DNA of 18,157 nt from positions 1-18,157 of the forward strand of contig DIQZ01000086.1 of the NCBI GenBank assembly GCA_002424305.1, read 5' to 3'. This DNA comes from Firmicutes bacterium UBA5449 (lineage in GTDB: Bacteria > Bacillota > SHA-98 > UBA4971). The notes under the pieces are model-generated. The model saw nothing but the letters and a program-made list of their open reading frames with translations, was not told the origin of the DNA and did not search any database. A program made the translations under genes and the position numbers. This document shows positions 13,989 through 18,157 of the stretch, piece after piece (the first letter of the stretch is position 1; every line of letters begins with the position of its first letter).

Positions 13989-14510
13989 ATGTCAAAAAAA
14001 GCCCTAATAGTAATAGATATGGTACGCGATTTCATTGAACCTGATGGTAAACTCTATATTGGTCCAACAGCAGAGAAGGTTACTCAAGCTATTTCCCGAG
14101 AAATAGAGAAAGCCAGATCCTGCGGCTGGCCTGTAATATATTTGTGTGATACACACAGCGAGGACGACCGGGAGTTTAAGATGTTCCCCCCTCATTGTGT
14201 TATTGGAACCTCAGGCGTAGAAATAGTGGATGAACTGAAACCTCAGCCCAACGACAAGATCATTCCTAAGCGTAGATACAGCGGCTTTTTCCAGACAGAT
14301 TTGGATCTTACATTGAGGGAGCTTGATGTGGATGAAGTCGTGCTGGTAGGTGTCTGCACTAATATCTGCAACTTATACACAGCAGCAGATGCCAGAATGC
14401 TGAATTATGAGGTTACCGCACTCAAAGATTGCATGTCTTCATTTGACGAAGGAGCACATGAGTTTGCTCTCAGGGAAATGGAGCAGACTCTGGGTGTAAA
14501 CGTTGTGTAA
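13989..14510 (+). CDS. Isochorismatase-family cysteine hydrolase, nicotinamidase-like
   Basis: The most likely activity is hydrolysis of nicotinamide to nicotinate in NAD salvage, but other amides are possible. The 173-residue protein has the expected catalytic triad: Asp 10 (VIDMVRDF), Lys 94 (PKRRYSGF) and Cys 127 (VCTNIC). Metal-site-like DTHSEDDREF and the HCVIGTSG block (residues ~69-76) are features of PncA-type nicotinamidases rather than isochorismatases. AAGGAG at 13974-13979 precedes the ATG by 9 bases. It lies 51 bases after fchA in the same direction with no terminator visible. An alternative inferred from context is an amidase acting on a histidine- or folate-related compound. 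Confidence 0.85.
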   Translation: MSKKALIVIDMVRDFIEPDGKLYIGPTAEKVTQAISREIEKARSCGWPVIYLCDTHSEDDREFKMFPPHCVIGTSGVEIVDELKPQPNDKIIPKRRYSGFFQTDLDLTLRELDVDEVVLVGVCTNICNLYTAADARMLNYEVTALKDCMSSFDEGAHEFALREMEQTLGVNVV

Positions 14511-14756
14511 TGATCATGCAACATCAAGCTTAAGCCGATGAATGATGGCAAAGCGCAAAACAGTCACAGGCAGTCATAAACGGTAGAAAACCGTGCATGT
14601 AGTCAAAGACATTCACAAACCGTGGCAAACCCTGCATGCAGCAGTGTGATGGTGATCGATTGCGCTCAACTTAAGCGCGTGTCTTGAAGTAGTAAATAAA
14701 CAGATGATAAAGCCCACGCATAGCACTGAAATTATCAATGATAAGGTTCCTAGGGA
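14511..14756 (+). other. Intergenic region with degenerate repeats and small hairpins
   Basis: No gene seen. AAACCGTGCATGTAG (14588-14602) recurs as AAACCCTGCATGCAG (14627-14641), and AAACCGTG recurs at 14617-14624. CAGTCA occurs at 14561 and 14571. Small hairpins are ACGGT/ACCGT (14580-14594) and GCGCT/AGCGC (14662-14678). TTGAAG (14684) with GATAAA (14706) is a weak promoter-like pair for folP. Confidence 0.45.
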
Positions 14757-16022
14757 GTGATAGTTCTGACCAAAAGTAGTGGATTACGGCAACATAGAAA
14801 CCATAATGCGAGAGCCCTGATCATCAAAGGTGAGCACGACATAATCTCTGAAATGGAGAGAATCGGGGTCTTCTCTGAAGGCATTGAGATAATGGCGAAA
14901 AAGGCTATCTTTCGGGTAATACTGCTTGAGCAAATATCCTTAAGACAGGCTGTAATCATTAAGCAGGAGATGCTTTCAAAAGGAGGAGAGGCTGCTGTGA
15001 ACGCAGGAGTGGCTTCTCTGACCTGCGATTCTACAGATATCCTCCTTATGGGTACAGAGAGTCAGCTTCGCAAGGTTTCACAGGGACTTATGCGCCAGCC
15101 GTTCGGATTGCCTCAAATTGCAGAGGAGATCCTGGAAGTTCTTGATGCCCATGAACCTTCCGGCGGCAAGGTTCTTCGACTTGGAACCCACACCTTGGCC
15201 CTGGGCACTAAGACCTATATCATGGGTATCCTCAACGTGACACCTGACTCGTTTTCTGACGGTGGGACACACATGACGCTAGATGCAGCAGTGGAGCATG
15301 CCTGGCGTCTTGTGGAAGAAGGGGCGGATATTATTGATATCGGCGGGGAATCCACAAGACCCGGTTCCGCTCCAACACCTTTGGCAGACGAAATCCGGCG
15401 GGTAGTCCCTGTTATTGAGGCGCTCGGGCAGGATTTTCCTGTTCCTATCTCAGTAGATACATATAAGAGCGAAGTGGCTGAAGAGGCTCTTGCTGCAGGT
15501 GCCCATATGATTAATGATATCTCGGCTTTGGCCATAGATCCCCGTCTGGGGGAAGTTGTGTCTGAGGCTAAAGCCCCTATTGTGCTAATGCATATGAAAG
15601 GCCAACCCCGCGATATGCAGAAGAACCCTGAATATAAATCGGTAGTGTCTGAAGTTGCGGAATTTCTCCGTGCGTCTATTGCCAGGGCTGAGGAGTACGG
15701 GATACGCCGTGAGAACGTGCTCATTGACCCGGGAATTGGGTTTGGCAAGACATGCGCTCACAACCTTGAGCTATTGAGACGTCTTGAGGAGTTCAGAAGT
15801 CTCGGTTGCCCAATACTCTTAGGCACCTCCCGTAAATCCTTCATTGGAACGACGCTGGGAGGACTTCCGGTGGAAGACAGAGCTGAAGGCACTGCTGCCA
15901 CTGTTGCGCTTGGGATAGCGTCCGGTGCTGATATTGTCCGTGTTCACGATGTAAAATATATGGTCAGGGTTGCTCGGATGACCGATGCTATCGTGAGGGG
16001 AGGAAGTATTTGTGAAGAGTGA
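14757..16022 (+). CDS. folP: Dihydropteroate synthase with N-terminal extension domain
   Basis: FolP condenses p-aminobenzoate with hydroxymethyl-dihydropterin diphosphate to dihydropteroate, the sulfonamide-sensitive step. The catalytic TIM-barrel spans about residues 145-415 of 421: MGILNVTPDSFSDGG from Met 156, DIIDIGGESTRPGSAPTP, MINDIS, VLMHMKGQPRDMQ, LIDPGIGFGKT, ILLGTSRKSFIGTTLG and VRVHDV. The first ~140 residues form an extra domain (IIKQEMLSKGGEAAVNAG, TDILLMGTESQL, RQPFGLPQIAEEI) which I know from clostridial FolP proteins; its function is unclear. The GTG at 14757 has AGGGA immediately before it and no well-spaced ribosome site, so the start is less certain than the rest. It overlaps folB by 11 bases. 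Confidence 0.95.
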   Translation: MIVLTKSSGLRQHRNHNARALIIKGEHDIISEMERIGVFSEGIEIMAKKAIFRVILLEQISLRQAVIIKQEMLSKGGEAAVNAGVASLTCDSTDILLMGTESQLRKVSQGLMRQPFGLPQIAEEILEVLDAHEPSGGKVLRLGTHTLALGTKTYIMGILNVTPDSFSDGGTHMTLDAAVEHAWRLVEEGADIIDIGGESTRPGSAPTPLADEIRRVVPVIEALGQDFPVPISVDTYKSEVAEEALAAGAHMINDISALAIDPRLGEVVSEAKAPIVLMHMKGQPRDMQKNPEYKSVVSEVAEFLRASIARAEEYGIRRENVLIDPGIGFGKTCAHNLELLRRLEEFRSLGCPILLGTSRKSFIGTTLGGLPVEDRAEGTAATVALGIASGADIVRVHDVKYMVRVARMTDAIVRGGSICEE

Positions 16023-16380
16023 CAGGATAACCCTGAGCAACATGGTGTTCTATGGATATCACGGGGCGTTCGAAGCCGAGAAGGAGCTTGGACAGAGATT
16101 TGAGGTGGATGTGGAGTTAGTTACGGACCTTTCAACTGTCGGGCAAACCGATGATTTAGAGCAGAGCATTAATTATGTTGACGTGTACACAGTCGTGTGC
16201 GACATAGTACAGGAGAGGACCTATAACTTGATTGAAGCATTAGCTGAGAGTATCGCAGGGGAGATCTTGTCGGCGTACTCCCTGGATCAGGTGGTTGTAA
16301 GGGTGAGAAAGCCCAGTGTGCCCATGGGCGGAGTGATAGACCATGTTGAGGTGGAGATAACCAGGCAAGGCCGGGGGTGA
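16012..16380 (+). CDS. folB: Dihydroneopterin aldolase
   Basis: FolB cleaves 7,8-dihydroneopterin to 6-hydroxymethyl-7,8-dihydropterin, the substrate of FolK. The 122 residues match the family: VFYGYHGAFEAEKELGQRFE (Glu 23 at the pterin-contact position), the INYVDVYTVV segment, YNLIEALAESIAGEIL, and VRVRKPSVPMGG with Lys 100 as the expected catalytic lysine. The GTG start has AGGGGAGG 8 bases upstream and lies inside the folP 3' end; the stop overlaps the next gene's GTG (GTGA). The order folP-folB-folK is standard. Confidence 0.95.
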   Translation: MKSDRITLSNMVFYGYHGAFEAEKELGQRFEVDVELVTDLSTVGQTDDLEQSINYVDVYTVVCDIVQERTYNLIEALAESIAGEILSAYSLDQVVVRVRKPSVPMGGVIDHVEVEITRQGRG

Positions 16381-17726
16381 CAGCAACGCACGCATACGCA
16401 TTCTTAGGATTTGGCTCCAACTTGGGAGAAAGGCGAGATAACATCTCTAATGGCTTAGCCGTGTTACAGGAATCCGGGCATGTGAAGGTTATCAAGGTAT
16501 CTTCCCTTTATGAGACAGACCCTGTAGGTTACCTGGAACAGGGGCTGTTTCTGAATGCTGTCGTCAAGGTAGAGACTGATCTTCTGCCTCAAGAATTGCT
16601 ATATCTTTGCAAGGATGCAGAAGTTCAGGTCGGTAGAAAGCCGACAGTCAGGTGGGGACCAAGGGTTCTTGATATCGATATTCTTATGTATCTTGTGGAA
16701 TCCGGTGATGTTTGTGCAGGTGACGAGTGTAGTAGTATTCAAGTAGAGATAGACAGCCCAACCCTGACCCTCCCTCATCCACGGCTTTGGGAGAGGGGAT
16801 TTGTTATTGTACCGTTGGCTGAGCTGAATCCTAAGCTTCCGCCCCCTGACACACATCGGCTTAAGGTGCTTTCAAGAGACGCATCCATCTGGGATGGTCT
16901 GAAGTTGTCTGAGACCGGACGTTGGTGGCATAGAGATGGGGTTAATGGCTCAAGTCATAAGGGTTGGCAGGTAATGAGATTTGATGAGGTAGAATCAACA
17001 AATGCTGTAGCTGCCCATCTCGCTTCAAATGGCGCCCCTGAAGGTACTTGTATCATCGCAGAAACCCAGAGCGCGGGTAAGGGAAGACGCGGTCGATTAT
17101 GGCATTCACCCCCCGGCGGGTTGTGGCTTTCAATATTGCTGCGTCCCGGGATTCAGTCACAGGATGTAAGCAAGCTTTCCCTCATTGCCGGCGTTGCTGT
17201 AGCTTGCGCTATTCGAGACACACTTCGGCTTCCTGCAGTAATCAAGTGGCCCAATGACGTACTGGTTTCCGGGAAGAAGGTATGCGGGATCTTGCCTGAA
17301 ACGAGGTTTGCCGGCGATGTGATGGATTTTGCAATCGTTGGGATAGGAGTTAATGTGGCAATTGATACGAATCTGCTTCCGGTTGAGGTGCAGAAAACTT
17401 GTGCAACTCTAATGAGATCAGATCATCCGGGTGCATCCGCAGCTCGTGAGGGATTGATAGTGTCAATATTGAAAAACTTCATTTTCTTGTACAGACAATT
17501 CTTATATGAGGGTTTTTTGGAGATACTGCATAAGGTAAGAGAATACTGTGACACGCTTGGACAGGAAGTTGTAGTTTCCGGAGTTGGGGTGCCTGTTCAT
17601 GGGATTGCAGTAGACATAGACTCTGATGGCAGGCTAGTCGTGCGCACTAGATCAGGGCGAGATGTTTGCGTAGTCTCCGGGGAGGTCAGCGTCAGGGCTC
17701 CAGGCGGTGGTTACACCTGGGAATGA
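16377..17726 (+). CDS. folK: FolK-BirA fusion: hydroxymethyldihydropterin pyrophosphokinase + biotin-protein ligase
   Basis: One uninterrupted 449-residue ORF carries two complete enzymes. Residues ~1-185 are HPPK (FolK), which pyrophosphorylates hydroxymethyl-dihydropterin: FLGFGSNLGERRDNI, SSLYETDPVGYLEQGLFLNA, the signature RWGPRVLDIDILMY (Asp 99, Asp 101) and LPHPRLWERGFVIVPLAEL. Residues ~198-449 are a biotin-protein ligase: DEVESTNAVAA, AETQSAGKGRRGRLWHSPPG (233-242 is AGKGRRGRLW), KWPNDVLVSGKKVCGILPE (Lys 290), AIVGIGVNV, and a C-terminal SH3-like part ending GEVSVR. The usual BirA N-terminal HTH is missing, its place being taken by HPPK, so repressor function is unlikely. An in-frame ATG at 16974 (residue 200, AAGGG ten bases upstream) could also start a free ligase. 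GTG overlaps the folB stop. Confidence 0.93.
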   Translation: MTATHAYAFLGFGSNLGERRDNISNGLAVLQESGHVKVIKVSSLYETDPVGYLEQGLFLNAVVKVETDLLPQELLYLCKDAEVQVGRKPTVRWGPRVLDIDILMYLVESGDVCAGDECSSIQVEIDSPTLTLPHPRLWERGFVIVPLAELNPKLPPPDTHRLKVLSRDASIWDGLKLSETGRWWHRDGVNGSSHKGWQVMRFDEVESTNAVAAHLASNGAPEGTCIIAETQSAGKGRRGRLWHSPPGGLWLSILLRPGIQSQDVSKLSLIAGVAVACAIRDTLRLPAVIKWPNDVLVSGKKVCGILPETRFAGDVMDFAIVGIGVNVAIDTNLLPVEVQKTCATLMRSDHPGASAAREGLIVSILKNFIFLYRQFLYEGFLEILHKVREYCDTLGQEVVVSGVGVPVHGIAVDIDSDGRLVVRTRSGRDVCVVSGEVSVRAPGGGYTWE

Positions 17727-17741
17727 GGGGTGGCGTACTAA

Positions 17742-18157
17742 ATGTCTTCAAAAATCCTCGCTCTCATCATCGCCTTAATCGCCGGAGTATCAATGGCGAT
17801 ACAAGGATCAATCAATACTAAACTTGGGCAAGTCATAGGTAATTGGGAGGCTATCCTTGTTGTGCACGTGGTGGGTCTTGCCACTATCTTGATCTTGTTG
17901 TTCGCGTTCAATGTAGGGAAAGGCGACCTTGGTCGTGTAACGCAAGTGCCTTGGTACTCTCCGCTTGGCGGACTAATAGGCGTCCTTATTGTATGGGGTG
18001 TTGTCTCCAGTATTCCTAAACTGGGTGTGGCAGTAGCGACTACATCTATCATCGTAGGTCAGACTCTCACAGCGGTTATCATAGATCATTTCGGGCTTTT
18101 CGGCCTAAATCCAATGCCTTTCACATGGCTTAAGGGGCTGGGCTTGGTTCTTCTGGC
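17742..18157 (+). CDS. YdcZ-type (DUF606) DMT-superfamily membrane protein, 5' part
   Basis: About 138 residues are visible before the window ends. The protein begins MSSKILALIIALIAGVSMAI, then QGSINTKLGQVIGNW, a pattern of YdcZ proteins (alternating helices with Q..N..LG). Four hydrophobic segments are recognisable: the N-terminal one, VVHVVGLATILILLFAF, LGGLIGVLIVWGVVSSI and VAVATTSIIVGQTLTAVII, followed by DHFGLFGLNP and the start of a fifth. Substrate is unknown; DMT members are usually efflux carriers. The ATG is 15 bases after the folK-birA stop, with GAGGGG (17725-17730) 11 bases upstream. Whether it belongs to the folate operon is unclear, as no terminator is seen between them. Confidence 0.85.
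   Translation, partial: MSSKILALIIALIAGVSMAIQGSINTKLGQVIGNWEAILVVHVVGLATILILLFAFNVGKGDLGRVTQVPWYSPLGGLIGVLIVWGVVSSIPKLGVAVATTSIIVGQTLTAVIIDHFGLFGLNPMPFTWLKGLGLVLL

Noticed and set aside
14684..14711. Promoter TTGAAG-N16-GATAAA for folP
   Set aside because: Both hexamers are weak matches; kept only as a remark within the intergenic entry.
15215..15748. 177-codon ORF on the minus strand
   Set aside because: It lies entirely inside folP, whose catalytic motifs are unambiguous; Ser-rich composition is typical of an antisense shadow.

Overview
The window looks like a chromosomal segment from a motile, probably anaerobic, Gram-positive-type bacterium of the Bacillota (Clostridia or a related class). 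The basis is the flagellar gene order flhA-flhF-flhG-PilZ gene-fliA followed by a SwrB-like gene, an electron-transfer flavoprotein whose alpha subunit carries a clostridial-type ferredoxin domain, strong Shine-Dalgarno sequences of the GGAGG type, frequent GTG starts, and a two-domain dihydropteroate synthase. No species can be named from the sequence alone, and no mobile element, CRISPR array, tRNA or rRNA was seen.

Region 1 (2-6125, + strand) is the distal part of a flagellar/motility operon. It holds the 3' part of flhA (export gate), flhF and flhG (GTPase/ATPase pair that places and counts flagella), a YcgR-like PilZ protein (c-di-GMP response), the flagellar sigma factor, a small charged protein of unknown function, and a membrane-anchored SwrB-like protein with a C-terminal HTH-like segment. 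Genes overlap or abut, so one transcript is likely. Chemotaxis genes that lie between flhG and sigD in Bacillus subtilis are absent here.

Region 2 (6129-9275, - strand) converges on region 1 with only 3 bases between stop codons. It is an operon acyl-CoA dehydrogenase - etfB - etfA (ferredoxin-fused), with a recognisable promoter and a large palindrome in its 5' leader.

Region 3 (9276-10700) is divergent from region 2. A strong sigma-A-type promoter is overlapped by a CsoR-type palindromic operator. About 390 nt of leader filled with degenerate repeats follows, then a CsoR-family repressor with the full Cys-His-Cys metal site, then thioredoxin and a probable terminator. No copper-export gene is visible.

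Region 4 (10701-14510) has a roughly 290-nt leader rich in hairpins and purine-rich degenerate repeats, followed by ftcD, hutI and fchA and by a nicotinamidase-like hydrolase. The three hut/ftc products convert imidazolonepropionate to formiminoglutamate and pass the formimino carbon to tetrahydrofolate. Region 5 (14511-17726) makes folate: folP, folB, and a single ORF joining FolK to a biotin-protein ligase. The two blocks are linked by tetrahydrofolate. The window ends inside a YdcZ-type membrane transporter.

The points most worth a second look are the FolK-BirA fusion, the three-half-site CsoR operator with its long repeat-filled leader, the structured leader before ftcD, and the recurrent short-period repeats found both between genes and inside the two small flagellar genes.
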